A DNA stretch of 64,000 nucleotides from Lachnospiraceae bacterium XBB1006 (GTDB lineage Bacteria > Bacillota > Clostridia > Lachnospirales > Lachnospiraceae), in assembly GCA_900115795.1 (NCBI GenBank), contig FOXT01000010.1, forward strand, positions 1 to 64,000, in the 5' to 3' direction. The position numbers and the translations under genes are program-made. Each line of letters opens with the position of its first letter. Positions within the stretch are counted from its first letter, which is position 1. Shown here piece by piece: positions 41,345 through 50,150 of the stretch. Below the pieces are notes generated by a model, which searched no databases, was not told where the DNA came from, and saw only the letters and a list, made by a program, of their open reading frames with translations.

Positions 41345-41366
41345 ACTTTAACTTTTATAGCGCACT

Positions 41367-41936
41367 CTACAGTGCATATCCCGCTTCAAAAGCCTTGATA
41401 TTTAACTCTTTGAATTTCTCCGGAACCATCTTTTCAATAATGCTCTTCCAATCAATGGATTCCAATCCAAGTTTCTTAATCATAGCACCAAGAAGCACTA
41501 CGTTCTGTGCCTTGATGTTACCAAGGTCTTCGGCAATCTTACCGGCATCTAAACTTAAGGTATCTTCTACTGTCTTGTGAAGGTACTCAATAACCCCTTC
41601 CGGATACTCCTGCTCACCGGTAATAATCGGCATGGAGTACATCTGATGATCGTTTACAATCACCGTACCCGGTTTCTTTAAGTATGGCAGCGCACGAAGT
41701 GCCTCTACCTGCTCAAAGGATACCAAAATATCTGCTTCTCCCTCAGCGATAACCGGGGAGTTTACTTTTTTACCAAATTTAATGTGGGTAGATACGCTAC
41801 CACCACGCTGACTCATACCATGAATTTCGGACATTTTTACATCATAGCCTGCTTCCATAAGTCCCTCGGAGAGGATTTTGGAAACAAGTAGGGTTCCCTG
41901 TCCGCCGACACCTACTAATAAAATATTCTTTTCCAT
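41367..41936 (-). CDS. iorB: Indolepyruvate:ferredoxin oxidoreductase, beta subunit
   Basis: 189 residues of the 2-oxoacid oxidoreductase gamma-type fold: NILLVGVGGQGTLLVSKILS at the start, MSEIHGMSQRGGSVSTHIKFG near 36, and the C-terminal NVVLLGAMIKKLG. With IorA it oxidises arylpyruvates from aromatic amino acids to aryl-acetyl-CoA while reducing ferredoxin. It starts 11 bp after iorA behind AGGAGGATAGACA. The pair is a classic iorAB operon. Confidence 0.95.
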   Translation of the reverse strand: MEKNILLVGVGGQGTLLVSKILSEGLMEAGYDVKMSEIHGMSQRGGSVSTHIKFGKKVNSPVIAEGEADILVSFEQVEALRALPYLKKPGTVIVNDHQMYSMPIITGEQEYPEGVIEYLHKTVEDTLSLDAGKIAEDLGNIKAQNVVLLGAMIKKLGLESIDWKSIIEKMVPEKFKELNIKAFEAGYAL

Positions 41937-41947
41937 TGTCTATCCTC

Positions 41948-43711
41948 CTATTCCAATGCACCGAACTTACATACCTGTTTACAGATTCCACAGCCATTAC
42001 ACTGTGCAAGGTCAATCTGAATCTTTCCATCTTTGCCAAGGGCAACGGCCGGACATCCAACCTTCAGACATGCCTTACAGGATTTACATTTATCCGGATG
42101 AGCAGTTACATGTTTGCCTGCATTTGCCTTCTGTACTTCCTTAATCAAAGCACATGGGCTCTTGGTCATGATAACAAATACGCCGGTGGATTCATAAGCC
42201 TCTTTTAACGCTGCTCTTGTTTCTTCCAGATCAAGCGGATTAACCACGCGAATATGGTCATCCGGAATACCAAGGGATTTCACAACAGCAATTGGATCGA
42301 TTGCTTCTGTGATTTCACCGGTAATGGTCTTTCCGGTTCCAGGGTTCTGCTGATGACCGGTCATAGCGGTAATGGAATTGTTCAAAATACAGTAAACTGC
42401 ATTAGACTTGTTATAAACCGCATCAATCAAACTGGTAATTCCGGAATGGAAGAAGGTAGAATCTCCCAAACATCCGAATACCTTCACGTCATCTCTCTTG
42501 CCCATCTTGTTTGCCTGGTCAAAACCGGTTGCACCGGAGAATCCGCCACCCATACAGATTACGGAATCCATTGCGTTAAGCGGTGCCACCATACCTAAGG
42601 TATAGCATCCGATATCGCCGGCAATCATAACGTTCTTTAATTTTCCTAATTCATAGAAGAATCCTCTGTGCGGACATCCTGCACAAAGTACCGGTGGTCT
42701 TGCCGGAACGTTGATTTCAGACTGATACAAATCTTCCTCAACGTATTTCTTAACGCCAAATGCCTTACCGATTCTTCTTGTATTTAATTCATCACACTGC
42801 GGTACCACATCTTTTCCCTTGCAGGCAATACCCATGGCACGAACCTGTGTCTCGATGAATGGATCGTTCTCTTCAATAACATATACTTCATCCACTTCCT
42901 TAGCGAACTCGCGAATCATTTTCTTTGGAAGCGGGTTCAATAAGCCAATATGTAAGTAAGAAGCATCTTCCCCAAATACATCTTTACTGTGCTGATAAGA
43001 AATACCACTGGTAATTACACCAATCTTCTTGGAGTTGTACTCAATGGTGTTTAACGGAGTATTGTTTGCATACTCTTCTTCCATCTTCTTAAAGATTTCT
43101 TCTACTTCAAAATGTCTTGGTCTACTATGTGCCGGCACCATAATGGTCTTACGCACATTTCTCTCATATTTACGAACACCAACTTCTACACGCTCGCCAA
43201 GTTCAACGATACTCTTAGAATGGCATACACGGGTAGACATACGGAATAATACCACCAAATCATAACGCTCGGACAATTCGTAAGCTAACTTGATGTAATC
43301 TTTACATTCCTGAGAATCGGAAGGCTCAATACACATTAATTTTCCAAACATGGAGAAATTACGGTTATCCTGCTCATTCTGAGAAGAATGCATTCCAGGA
43401 TCGTCAGCTGTTAAAATAACCAAACCACCGTTCACACCTTCATACGCTAAGGTCATCATTGGGTCAGCGGCTACATTAAGTCCTACGTGTTTCATGGATG
43501 AAAAAGCTCTTGCACCTGCCAAAGCAGCAGCACCTGCTACTTCAACAGCAACTTTTTCATTTGGTGTCCAGCGACTGCTAATCTCCGGATACTTTGCAAC
43601 ATTCTCCATTATCTCGGTACTTGGCGTTCCCGGATAAGCAGCTGCAACAGTAACACCGGCTTCATACAAACCTCTGGCAATTGCTTCATTACCTGTTAAT
43701 AACTGTTTCAA
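41948..43711 (-). CDS. iorA: Indolepyruvate:ferredoxin oxidoreductase, alpha subunit
   Basis: 587 residues. The N-terminal pyrimidine domain has LLTGNEAIARGLYEAGVTVA and AYPGTPSTEI. The TPP domain has CAGCPHRGFFYELGKL, GDIGCYTLG and LGDSTFFHSGITSLIDAVYN. Two ferredoxin clusters end the chain (CKSCKACLKVGCP, CNGCGICKQVCKFGAL). The start is taken as TTG at 43711, immediately behind TTGGAGGAGATTTT. An in-frame reading farther upstream to 43819 lacks a site and runs through a structured leader. It forms an operon with iorB. Confidence 0.94.
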   Translation of the reverse strand: MKQLLTGNEAIARGLYEAGVTVAAAYPGTPSTEIMENVAKYPEISSRWTPNEKVAVEVAGAAALAGARAFSSMKHVGLNVAADPMMTLAYEGVNGGLVILTADDPGMHSSQNEQDNRNFSMFGKLMCIEPSDSQECKDYIKLAYELSERYDLVVLFRMSTRVCHSKSIVELGERVEVGVRKYERNVRKTIMVPAHSRPRHFEVEEIFKKMEEEYANNTPLNTIEYNSKKIGVITSGISYQHSKDVFGEDASYLHIGLLNPLPKKMIREFAKEVDEVYVIEENDPFIETQVRAMGIACKGKDVVPQCDELNTRRIGKAFGVKKYVEEDLYQSEINVPARPPVLCAGCPHRGFFYELGKLKNVMIAGDIGCYTLGMVAPLNAMDSVICMGGGFSGATGFDQANKMGKRDDVKVFGCLGDSTFFHSGITSLIDAVYNKSNAVYCILNNSITAMTGHQQNPGTGKTITGEITEAIDPIAVVKSLGIPDDHIRVVNPLDLEETRAALKEAYESTGVFVIMTKSPCALIKEVQKANAGKHVTAHPDKCKSCKACLKVGCPAVALGKDGKIQIDLAQCNGCGICKQVCKFGALE

Positions 43712-43739
43712 AAAATCTCCTCCAATCTCTATCCTTTTA

Positions 43740-43874
43740 ATTCTTGCTAAGCGTTCCCCACAACCCGAAAAAGGCAGGTACCTCGATTCCCCGAAGCAAT
43801 CCTGCATTCTTCTTCCCACTCAATCTATTCCCTGGAGAATTTTCCGTCACAATATAGCCCCGCACTATATTGTG
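43740..43874 (-). promoter_or_regulatory. Structured leader upstream of iorAB
   Basis: CACAATATAG and CTATATTGTG are perfect 10-bp arms around 7 bp at 43848-43874, close to where transcription should start. Downstream on the minus strand GCAGG...CCTGC encloses GATTGCTTCGGGGAATC, a small stem-loop with a TTCG tip. No known riboswitch class or T-box core was recognised. It may be an operator plus leader RNA fold. Confidence 0.4.
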
Positions 43875-44040
43875 TACACTTTATTTCCCTAGGATTGTTC
43901 CCTGTATTTACATTTTATCATTTTTCAACGAAAATTTAAAATACGAAAAAACAATCGGAGCGATAGGCTTTTACCTATGGCAATGTTTGGGGGTATTTTC
44001 GTGGTGGCAGCTTCTGGGTACGCGGGCGGCTTCCGGGCTG

Positions 44041-44263
44041 CTCGGTATATGGACATTTTTTATGAGCTATATACCGAGAAAATGCCATCTCGTAGGCCCG
44101 CGCTCGGTATATGGCCTTACTACAACCTCTATATACCTACGATTTTGCAAAAATCCCCAAAACCCTCGGTATATAGCACTTTTGGAATCCCTATATACCG
44201 AGCGCGCATGTTTTCGGCAGGTTTTCTCGGTATATAGCACTTTTTTGGAGCTATATACCGGGC
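44041..44263. repeat. Array of four 38-bp inverted-repeat units (CTCGGTATAT/ATATACCGAG)
   Basis: Units start at 44041, 44103, 44165 and 44226, each exactly 38 bp, so the pitch is 62, 62, 61. Each begins CTCGGTATAT and ends with its complement. The second has a decayed right end and the fourth ends CCGGG. Inner 16-18 bp and the 23-24 bp linkers are mostly unrelated, apart from AGCACTTTT in two units. The surrounding GC-rich sequence (43880-44345) has further small hairpins such as CGAGCGGCCCGCCGCTCG at 44321-44338. No gene is supported in this 692-bp gap besides the iorAB leader. Confidence 0.85.
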
Positions 44264-44353
44264 GGCCATCATTTTTACCGCGCCATCGCTAAAGCAGTGG
44301 CGAGTTTCGCGCTAAATTGACCGAGCGGCCCGCCGCTCGGGACATTTCCCCAC

Positions 44354-44400
44354 AAAAAAGTCGCAGACAAGCAGCTTTCTAAGCTACCTGTCCGCGACCT
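44354..44400 (-). terminator. Terminator of the clpX-like gene
   Basis: On the minus strand AGGTCGCGGACAGGTAGCTT folds on AAGCTGCTTGTCTGCGACTT, followed by T-rich sequence, just after the stop at 44404. Confidence 0.85.
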
Positions 44401-44403
44401 GCA

Positions 44404-45876
44404 CTATCTCATATTAATAACCGGCCCTCCGGTATGATCCAAATACTCTTTGGTTATGATTACTTCACCAATGTTGTCATCCTTCGGCGTCTCATACATG
44501 ATATCTAACATGTATTCTTCAATTACTGCACGCAATGCTCTGGCGCCCACTTTTTTGTCCAAAGCCTGTTTTGCAATTTCATGAAGTGCTTCTTCCGTAA
44601 AGGTAAGTTTCACTCCATCCATTGCCAAAAGCTCCTGGTACTGGGCAATAATGGCATTTCTCGGCTCCTTTAAAATACGAACCATCATATCTTCATCCAA
44701 TGCTTCTAAGGAGAATAGCACCGGCAGACGTCCGATAAACTCCGGAATCATACCAAAGGTACGTACATCCTCCACCGTCACCTTCTGCAAGATATTTTTA
44801 TCGTTATCGTACTTGTCTTTCAAATCCGCCAAAAATCCCATAGAGGAAGATTTGTTCAGACGTTCTTTTATCACATTATCCATATCCGGGAACGCTCCAC
44901 CACAGATAAACAAAATGTCTTTGGTATTTACGGTCACCATCGGTACCATAGCATTCTTACTGCTTGCCCCTACCGGCACCTCAACCTCGGCACCTTCTAG
45001 CAGCTTCAACATTCCCTGCTGTACACTTTCACCGGATACATCACGCTGGTTGGTATTCTTTTTCTTAGCGATTTTATCAATTTCATCCACGAAAATAATA
45101 CCATGCTCCGCACGCTCTACATCATTGTCCGCTGCTGCCAAAAGCTTACTTACTACACTTTCGATATCATCACCAATATAGCCGGCTTCCGTTAGTGATG
45201 TAGCATCGGTAATGGCAAGAGGCACATCCAACAATCGTGCTAAGGTTCTTACCAGATAGGTCTTTCCACATCCGGTAGGTCCAAGCATCAGCATATTGGA
45301 TTTCTCTAATTCAATCTTACTGTCTTCGTCCTTACGGGTAACACGCTTGTAATGGTTATAAACCGCAACCGACATTACTTTCTTGGCCTGTTCCTGCCCT
45401 ACTACGTACTGATCAAGTTCTGCCTTAATCTTGTGTGGCGCCGGAATGTTGTTAATGTCAAATACCGGCTTCTCTTTTTTCTTTGGTTTATTTTTCTTCA
45501 CTCTCTGATTACTCGGAATTCCATCAAATCCGCCAAAATCACCCAGATTCATAAAATGAAAACTAGGCATTTTTCGTTTCTTTTTTCCTTCTTTATCGTC
45601 TTCCTCCTCCGAATCATCATCCTCAATCAAAGGAAGATTCGGTCCGGCACCCATAGGAAACGGTGAGTCAAACAACATCAAATCCGTAGGACTCATGCCC
45701 GTCCCCCCCATCGTGTCAAAGGTACGTTGCATACAATCTACACAAATACATATGTTGTGCGGAATGCGAAGCATCCTTCCTGCTTTTGATTCCGGTCTTC
45801 GACAAATGTAGCAAACCTCTTCGTACCCGCCCTCCTCTTTTTTATCGTCTACTTCTGTTCTGTTCTCGTTATCCAT
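44404..45876 (-). CDS. clpX: ClpX-like AAA+ unfoldase (paralogue)
   Basis: 490 residues. An N-terminal zinc domain has C22/C25 and C45/C48. A low-complexity acidic then basic stretch (DDDSEEEDDKEGKKKRK) fills 86-135. The AAA+ core has Walker A GPTGCGKT, Walker B IIFVDEIDKI, pore loop GYIGDD and sensor-2 region KVGARALRAVIEEYM. It is longer than standard ClpX (about 420-430) because of the charged insertion. The loop expected to carry the ClpP-docking IGF motif reads SMGFLADLK, so ClpP binding is uncertain. No clpP or tig gene adjoins. It is probably a second ClpX. The 15-bp gap to fbp suggests a shared operon. Confidence 0.88.
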   Translation of the reverse strand: MDNENRTEVDDKKEEGGYEEVCYICRRPESKAGRMLRIPHNICICVDCMQRTFDTMGGTGMSPTDLMLFDSPFPMGAGPNLPLIEDDDSEEEDDKEGKKKRKMPSFHFMNLGDFGGFDGIPSNQRVKKNKPKKKEKPVFDINNIPAPHKIKAELDQYVVGQEQAKKVMSVAVYNHYKRVTRKDEDSKIELEKSNMLMLGPTGCGKTYLVRTLARLLDVPLAITDATSLTEAGYIGDDIESVVSKLLAAADNDVERAEHGIIFVDEIDKIAKKKNTNQRDVSGESVQQGMLKLLEGAEVEVPVGASSKNAMVPMVTVNTKDILFICGGAFPDMDNVIKERLNKSSSMGFLADLKDKYDNDKNILQKVTVEDVRTFGMIPEFIGRLPVLFSLEALDEDMMVRILKEPRNAIIAQYQELLAMDGVKLTFTEEALHEIAKQALDKKVGARALRAVIEEYMLDIMYETPKDDNIGEVIITKEYLDHTGGPVINMR

Positions 45877-45890
45877 TCGTACTCCTATTC

Positions 45891-47831
45891 CTATGCCTCC
45901 GGTAACTTACCATAACGGTAAGCCTCCAAAAGCTCATTTAAATCTTCTATATTTTGTGACAGCTCTCGTCCTATATCGGTATCTTTTACCAATTTTCTAC
46001 GTGTTGTATGTTTTACCAAAACCTGATGAGAATGGACATCTGTCTCTTTTTCAATAGCGTCCTCAATAGACGTAAACGGATCATGGGAAACCAAAACCAT
46101 GCCGTAGGAATTGTAAGTCAGGGTATAGCCTGCAATACCGGTCTGTTTCTGATAGGCCTTGGAAAACCCTCCATCAATGCTTAGAACGCGGCCTCCACAC
46201 TTCACCGGAGACTCTCCTTTGACCGCTTTTACCGGTACATGTCCATTGATTATGTGACATTCTTCCCCGGAAAGCCCAAATTCTTCTAAAATGCGATTCA
46301 CAACCATCTCATCTTCAATGAATTTATAATAGGAGTTGGTAATCTCTTTGTGTGTGTCCTTATCTTCTAAGAAATAACGTTCAAAGGTAGCCATTTTGCT
46401 CTTACCAAATAATGGTGAACCTGCCGCCGTCCAACAAAACCAATGTATGTCGCTCTTTGTTGGCTCTGAAAGATTTCGGTTATAATAAGCATCACGCAAT
46501 CCCTTTTCCAAAACATCGTACAATGCCTTACCGGAATAAACACTTTGCCCAATCTGTACATCCATAAAGGTTCCTTCCGGCGTTAATGGCACGCACCCAT
46601 GAAACAGCAATTGGTCATTCACGACTTTATACAGATTTCCTTTATCATACATAAAACGAATGTGCCGCTGCAATTTCTCACTTCCCAAAAATGCCTGCTG
46701 CATTCGATGCATCACATCATCTTCCTCCGGTGTCAATTCATACGGATGCTCCGGATCCAAAGTTGGGAAATTCGCATCAAGAAGCGGATATTCCCCTCCG
46801 TCTACTTGTACCGTCTTTTTCTCTAAATCAATCTTATCAAGCAAAAGGCGTGATTGCATGCGATATTCCGGATGCTGCATAATCAGCTGGCCTTCAAGTT
46901 TAAACTGAATAATGGAAATGGCCTTATGAATCAACATGTCCAAATCCATTTCTTTCTGACTGTATTCGCCCGGTCGATAATGAATATCAAAACATTCGCA
47001 AGGGTCATCCTGATAAGTGTCCAGTGCAAAACGCACAAGTGGCAATACATTGATGCCATAGCCATCCTCCAGGATGTCCAGATTACCATAACGGGCGCAG
47101 ATACGGAGAACCGTAGCCACACATGACATTTGTCCACACGCAGCCCCCATCCATAGTACATCGTGATTTCCCCACTGAATGTCGATACTTGGCATATGCA
47201 TCAGGTCATTCATGATTTTGTCCGGATAAGGTCCTCGGTCAAAAATATCACCGATTACATGAAGCTGATCCACTGTTAAACGACGAATCAATTCCGCAAA
47301 CGCAATAATCAGCTCTTTTGCACGTCCGGTACGTATCACCGCCTCAAATATCTCATCGTAATACGCTTCCAGGTCGCTAATCTGATACCGACTGCTCATT
47401 AATTCCTCCATAATGTATGAAAAGTCCTTCGGAAGCGCTTTTCTCACTTTAGAACGGGAATACTTAAAGGAAGCCCGCTTTGCCACACGCACCAACCGGC
47501 GTAGTGTAATACGATACCAGTTTTCCGGGTGCTCCATTCCCTTTAAAATCTTCTCCATCTTCCGCTCCGGATAGTAAATCAACGTGGCCAGTTGCTTCTT
47601 CTCATGAGTATTTAACTCGTCTTCAAAGGTATCATCAATCTTCCGCCGGATGGCACCGGAGCCATTTCGAAGCACGTGGGTAAACTGCTCGTATTCTCCG
47701 TGTAAGTCTGTCACGTAATGCTCCGTACCTTTTGGCAGGTTTAAAATAGCACTCAAGTTAACCATCTCTGTTGCTACACTAGCACGGTTTGGATAGAGTT
47801 TTCCTAAACTCTTTAAATATTTTTCGTCCAT
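45891..47831 (-). CDS. fbp: Fructose-1,6-bisphosphatase class III
   Basis: 646 residues, the length of the large Firmicutes-type FBPase. It hydrolyses fructose 1,6-bisphosphate in gluconeogenesis. Metallophosphatase motifs are YVTDLHGEYEQF near 38-50, VIGDIFDRGPYPDKI and QWGNHDVLWMGA. The late motif is IINGHVPVKAVKGESPVKC. The start is ATG at 47831 behind GAGGGGGATACA. An in-frame extension to 47867 would overlap dapB and has no site. It lies between dapB (19-bp gap) and the clpX-like gene in one run of minus-strand genes. Confidence 0.95.
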   Translation of the reverse strand: MDEKYLKSLGKLYPNRASVATEMVNLSAILNLPKGTEHYVTDLHGEYEQFTHVLRNGSGAIRRKIDDTFEDELNTHEKKQLATLIYYPERKMEKILKGMEHPENWYRITLRRLVRVAKRASFKYSRSKVRKALPKDFSYIMEELMSSRYQISDLEAYYDEIFEAVIRTGRAKELIIAFAELIRRLTVDQLHVIGDIFDRGPYPDKIMNDLMHMPSIDIQWGNHDVLWMGAACGQMSCVATVLRICARYGNLDILEDGYGINVLPLVRFALDTYQDDPCECFDIHYRPGEYSQKEMDLDMLIHKAISIIQFKLEGQLIMQHPEYRMQSRLLLDKIDLEKKTVQVDGGEYPLLDANFPTLDPEHPYELTPEEDDVMHRMQQAFLGSEKLQRHIRFMYDKGNLYKVVNDQLLFHGCVPLTPEGTFMDVQIGQSVYSGKALYDVLEKGLRDAYYNRNLSEPTKSDIHWFCWTAAGSPLFGKSKMATFERYFLEDKDTHKEITNSYYKFIEDEMVVNRILEEFGLSGEECHIINGHVPVKAVKGESPVKCGGRVLSIDGGFSKAYQKQTGIAGYTLTYNSYGMVLVSHDPFTSIEDAIEKETDVHSHQVLVKHTTRRKLVKDTDIGRELSQNIEDLNELLEAYRYGKLPEA

Positions 47832-47850
47832 TGTATCCCCCTCGTATTTC

Positions 47851-48615
47851 TTAGCCTTTCTGCGCAATGACTTCTGTCATGGTATAACGACCGGCTTTCT
47901 TATCGTACAAAAATTTGGCGGCTGCCAACGCACCTTTTCCAAAAATATCTCTGGAATATGCCGTATGGGAAAGCGTAATCACTTCATCCATTCCGGCAAA
48001 TAGCACATCATGTTCACCGACAATGCTGCCTCCTCGCACTGCAGAGAATCCAATTTCCTTGTCATCCCGCTCCTGTCTCTTACCTGTGCGATCAAATTCA
48101 TAATGGTAAGCACCATCAAACTCTTCGTTAATGGAATCCGCAAGGGCAATTGCTGTTCCACTTGGCGCATCCAATTTATGGCGATGATGTTTCTCCACCA
48201 CCTCAATATCAAATCCTTCATCAGCAAGTACCTTCGCCGCTTTTTTCACCAAATCCATGAGCAGGTTAATACCTAAAGACATGTTTGCAGAACGAAGCAC
48301 CGCTACCTCACGACTTGCTTCTTCCACCTTCTCTAGCTGTTCCTTGCTCAATCCAGTTGTGCAAAGCACCACCGGCAACTGCTTCTTTACACAATACGCA
48401 AGTAGTCCATCCACTGCCTTGGCATTGCTAAAATCAATAACCACGTCTCCTTCGATATCGCACTTGGCGATATCACTAAATACCGGATAGTTATTCTTTC
48501 CGTTGTCAAACGGATCCACTCCGGCTACAATGGTTGCTTCCGTATCTTCTTCTACCAACCGGCTAATTACCTGTCCCATGCGGCCATTACAGCCATGCAT
48601 GATGATTCTAATCAT
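47851..48615 (-). CDS. dapB: 4-hydroxy-tetrahydrodipicolinate reductase
   Basis: 254 residues. The NAD(P)H-binding start is MIRIIMHGCNGRMGQVISRL, the catalytic stretch is VEKHHRHKLDAPSGTAIALAD, and the dimer/substrate region GEHDVLFAGMDEVITLSHTAYSRDIF is intact. It is the second committed step of lysine/diaminopimelate synthesis, needed for peptidoglycan. It lies 58 bp after dapA, separated by a hairpin, and 19 bp before fbp. Confidence 0.96.
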   Translation of the reverse strand: MIRIIMHGCNGRMGQVISRLVEEDTEATIVAGVDPFDNGKNNYPVFSDIAKCDIEGDVVIDFSNAKAVDGLLAYCVKKQLPVVLCTTGLSKEQLEKVEEASREVAVLRSANMSLGINLLMDLVKKAAKVLADEGFDIEVVEKHHRHKLDAPSGTAIALADSINEEFDGAYHYEFDRTGKRQERDDKEIGFSAVRGGSIVGEHDVLFAGMDEVITLSHTAYSRDIFGKGALAAAKFLYDKKAGRYTMTEVIAQKG

Positions 48616-48633
48616 TTCGTACCTCCATGGTGA

Positions 48634-48665
48634 AAGCAGCCAGATATGCTTTGAACTGGCTGCTT
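48634..48665 (-). terminator. Hairpin between dapA and dapB
   Basis: AAGCAGCCAG and CTGGCTGCTT form a perfect 10-bp stem. The T-run on the minus strand is short (TTT), so it is probably a weak attenuator or mRNA-processing hairpin. Confidence 0.5.
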
Positions 48666-48673
48666 CACTATTT

Positions 48674-49558
48674 TTATAATAATCCGTATTCTTTTAATGC
48701 TTTCTTAAGCACATCCACATTCTTGTCATCCATTTCACACATTGGGCTTCGGAATCCTCCAACGGCTTTTCCCATCAGATTTAACGCGGTCTTCACCGGT
48801 ATTGGATTCACTTCACAAAACAGCGCTTCAATTAAAGGAATTGCCTCAAGCTGCATTGCAAGTGCCTTCTTGCGATCTCCGTTTAAGTATTCCATAACCA
48901 TATCATGGGTCTGCTTCGGTGCCACGTTTGCCAAAACCGAAATAACGCCAATTCCTCCCGCCGATAAAATCGGGATAATCTGGTCATCGTTTCCGGAGTA
49001 AATATCAAGGTCACTACCACAAAGCTGTGCCGTCTTCATGGTCTGGCTGATATTCCCGGCCGCATCCTTAATGGCAACAATATTCTCTACCTCTCTGGCA
49101 AGTTCCGCTGCCGTTTGCGGCAAAATATTGCATCCGGTTCTGCTTGGTACATTGTAAAGAATCATTGGCAATTCTCCTGCACCTGCCACAATCTTAAAAT
49201 ATTCCTTTAACCCCTTTTGTGTTGCCTTATTGTAATACGGCGTTACCGTTAACAATGCATCTGCTCCGGCTTTTCTTGCATTCTGTGCCAACCGTACCGC
49301 ATGGGCGGTGTTGTTGCATCCACATCCCGCAATCACCGGCACGCGTTTCTTTGCTGCAGAAACTGTAGTTTGAATACACTCCGTGTGTTCCTCTTCTGTT
49401 AACGTAGCAGATTCTCCCGTTGTTCCGCAAATAATGATTGCGTCGGTTCCACCGGTAATCTGCTCCTCCACCAGTTCACTTAATTTTGCATAATTCACAT
49501 TACCGTCCTGGTCCATTGGTGTAACAATGGCTACTCCGGATCCCTTAAAAATTGACAT
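48674..49558 (-). CDS. dapA: 4-hydroxy-tetrahydrodipicolinate synthase
   Basis: 294 residues, a TIM-barrel class I aldolase. Motifs are GTTGESATLTEEEH near 45, the Tyr in PMILYNVPSRTG near 136 and the Schiff-base Lys in VAIKDAAGN near 164. It condenses pyruvate with aspartate semialdehyde. It starts at 49558 behind AAAGGAAGGTAGACAAT. It forms an operon with dapB downstream and the cobalamin adenosyltransferase 15 bp upstream. Confidence 0.96.
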   Translation of the reverse strand: MSIFKGSGVAIVTPMDQDGNVNYAKLSELVEEQITGGTDAIIICGTTGESATLTEEEHTECIQTTVSAAKKRVPVIAGCGCNNTAHAVRLAQNARKAGADALLTVTPYYNKATQKGLKEYFKIVAGAGELPMILYNVPSRTGCNILPQTAAELAREVENIVAIKDAAGNISQTMKTAQLCGSDLDIYSGNDDQIIPILSAGGIGVISVLANVAPKQTHDMVMEYLNGDRKKALAMQLEAIPLIEALFCEVNPIPVKTALNLMGKAVGGFRSPMCEMDDKNVDVLKKALKEYGLL

Positions 49559-49573
49559 ATTGTCTACCTTCCT

Positions 49574-50062
49574 TTATTCTTTATCTACTTCAATTCTGTA
49601 CACTGCATCGGCCACTTCGCGAAGTCCGGGTGTTAATCGCCATCCGGTTAGAAGAACCTCCGTTTCGTCGTACCGGGCATTCAACACCTGAATTAATTCT
49701 TCCTCTGTCGCAACGCCTTCATCTACAAGTCCCAATACCTCATCAAGTACCACCAAGTCACACTCTCCCGTGGACAGTACTTTCTTGGCAAAATTAAGAG
49801 CATTGCGAATGTTCAACACTTCTTCGTCCTGCTCCTTCCTCGAAAGCTCATTAAAAGGAACCTCCGCTTTATCAAAGCGAAACAGGCGCACTTCCGGCTC
49901 CAGTCTCGTAAAAATACCGGCTTCATTTAATGTACTCTTTCCCTTCAAAAACTGGATGATGGTGGTTCGCTTCCCAATACCTGCATTCCGAAGGGCATAT
50001 CCCAATGCCGCTGCGGTCTTTCCCTTTCCATCACCATAATAAATTTGTACTGATTTTTTCAT
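49574..50062 (-). CDS. cobO: Cob(I)alamin adenosyltransferase, CobO/BtuR type
   Basis: 162 residues from ATG at 50062 behind GCGGAGGTGTCTT. The P-loop YYGDGKGKTAAALGYALR at the N terminus and the motif CDLVVLDEVLGLVDEGV are those of the CobA/CobO family. It adenosylates reduced corrinoids to make coenzyme B12. No cobalamin riboswitch is visible upstream. Its place in front of dapA is probably a convenience of operon order. Confidence 0.92.
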   Translation of the reverse strand: MKKSVQIYYGDGKGKTAAALGYALRNAGIGKRTTIIQFLKGKSTLNEAGIFTRLEPEVRLFRFDKAEVPFNELSRKEQDEEVLNIRNALNFAKKVLSTGECDLVVLDEVLGLVDEGVATEEELIQVLNARYDETEVLLTGWRLTPGLREVADAVYRIEVDKE

Positions 50063-50150
50063 AAGACACCTCCGCGCAAACTTGCGGTCTTCACATTGTC
50101 TTCTCACGCGCCGAGAAAAACAACCTATACCTAAGAAAATAGCACATTAT

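Noticed and set aside
43740-43874. T-box leader before iorA
   Set aside because: GAGGTACCTGCC resembles part of a T-box antiterminator, but the conserved AGGGTGGTACCGCG core and a following terminator are missing.
43870-44292. Plus-strand frames over the 44 kb array
   Set aside because: They encode YTE/LYTER-type repeats from the inverted units, with no ribosome binding site.
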